From contig CAITYF010000042.1 of assembly GCA_903896545.1 (NCBI GenBank), forward strand, positions 1 through 51,774: a DNA stretch of 51,774 nucleotides. The letters run 5' to 3'. Each line of letters starts with the position of its first letter. Position 1 is the first letter of the stretch. Shown here one piece after another: positions 51,664-51,774 of the stretch. The position numbers and the translations under genes are program-made. The notes beneath the pieces are model-generated. The model was not told where the DNA came from, searched no databases, and was given only the letters and a program-made list of their open reading frames with translations. This stretch comes from an uncultured Myxococcales bacterium. GTDB taxonomy: Bacteria > Myxococcota_A > UBA9042.

Positions 51664-51774
51664 GTGGAACAGGAAGTCAGGGGTAGAACCTCAGACACAA
51701 TACCAGTAACCACAGATCTCGCGGTCCGCTACCGCTTTCACCCGCTTTTCGGCCACCGTCTGCTGGTCACGGCC
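51664..51774 (+). CDS. Start of a small IS-associated protein (DUF5372-like), truncated by the window
   Basis: From a GTG at 51664 a frame of 37 codons runs off the window edge. Residues from about 22 read AVRYRFHPLFGHRLLV, a pattern (R-[YF]-x-F-H-P-L-x-G-x-x-L-x-V) seen in small proteins encoded next to transposases and recombinases. AGGGG lies just upstream of the GTG. On the opposite strand 51691-51774 is also open but has no family pattern. Partial, so low certainty. Confidence 0.4.
   Translation, partial: MEQEVRGRTSDTIPVTTDLAVRYRFHPLFGHRLLVTA

Overview
High-GC DNA, most likely from a myxobacterium or close relative (Myxococcota, formerly Deltaproteobacteria). The support is indirect: many lipoproteins with Asp/Ala-rich linkers after the lipobox, a MYXO-CTERM-like C-terminus (30435-31340), tandem C-G-D/N-G-x-C repeats in a surface protein (8217-9713), an ECF sigma factor coupled to a FecR-type regulator, and an FHA-GAF-cyclase. 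I see no rRNA or tRNA gene and no CRISPR array.

Layout. 1-1340: transposase tail, a low-complexity secreted protein and an HD-type alarmone-hydrolase-like enzyme. 1418-14176: a surface/redox island with a di-haem cytochrome c peroxidase-like lipoprotein, four paralogous FG-GAP/VCBS beta-propeller lipoproteins with C-terminal ASPIC/UnbV domains, an amidohydrolase lipoprotein, a Cys-rich repeat lipoprotein and a mono-haem cytochrome c lipoprotein. 14177-16529: gene-poor, holding a decayed second copy of the cusA 3' end, a degenerate 21-bp tandem repeat, one small lipoprotein and a frameshifted remnant. 16530-19859: a kelch lipoprotein and a thioredoxin-fold protein whose C-terminal membrane segment is out of frame after a run of nine G. 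20885-22069: a lipoprotein with a duplicated NTF2-like domain. 22530-27640: heavy-metal RND efflux (cusA, cusB and a Cys/His-rich small protein). 27695-30227: hybrid histidine kinase behind a glutathione S-transferase. 30435-34383: MYXO-CTERM-like protein, deoC with a His/Cys-rich N-terminal extension, and a lipase-like lipoprotein. 34397-37690: glycosyltransferase and asparagine synthetase-like amidotransferase. 38118-42212: divergent FHA-GAF-cyclase and a polytopic membrane metallopeptidase. 42222-43428: a MerB-fold protein without catalytic residues, a hairpin repeat array, and rpsT with a good sigma-70-like promoter. 43547-48246: PKD-like lipoprotein, rimO, a secreted M1 aminopeptidase with a C-terminal dockerin-like module, and a cohesin-like lipoprotein. 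48445-51116: ECF sigma/FecR pair and an MNT/HEPN toxin-antitoxin pair. 51117-51774: 140-bp repeats and the start of an IS-associated gene.

Most notable is the tight pair of a cohesin-like lipoprotein (47617-48246) and an M1 aminopeptidase ending in two dockerin-type calcium loops (45590-47608). I read it as a possible calcium-dependent way to display a peptidase on the cell surface. Second is the 1.4-14.2 kb island, where three of the four propeller paralogues share a Cys-rich insertion and sit among haem lipoproteins. The thioredoxin G9 frameshift, the catalytically degenerate MerB fold and the deoC extension also deserve checks. All functions are read from sequence patterns; no searches were run.
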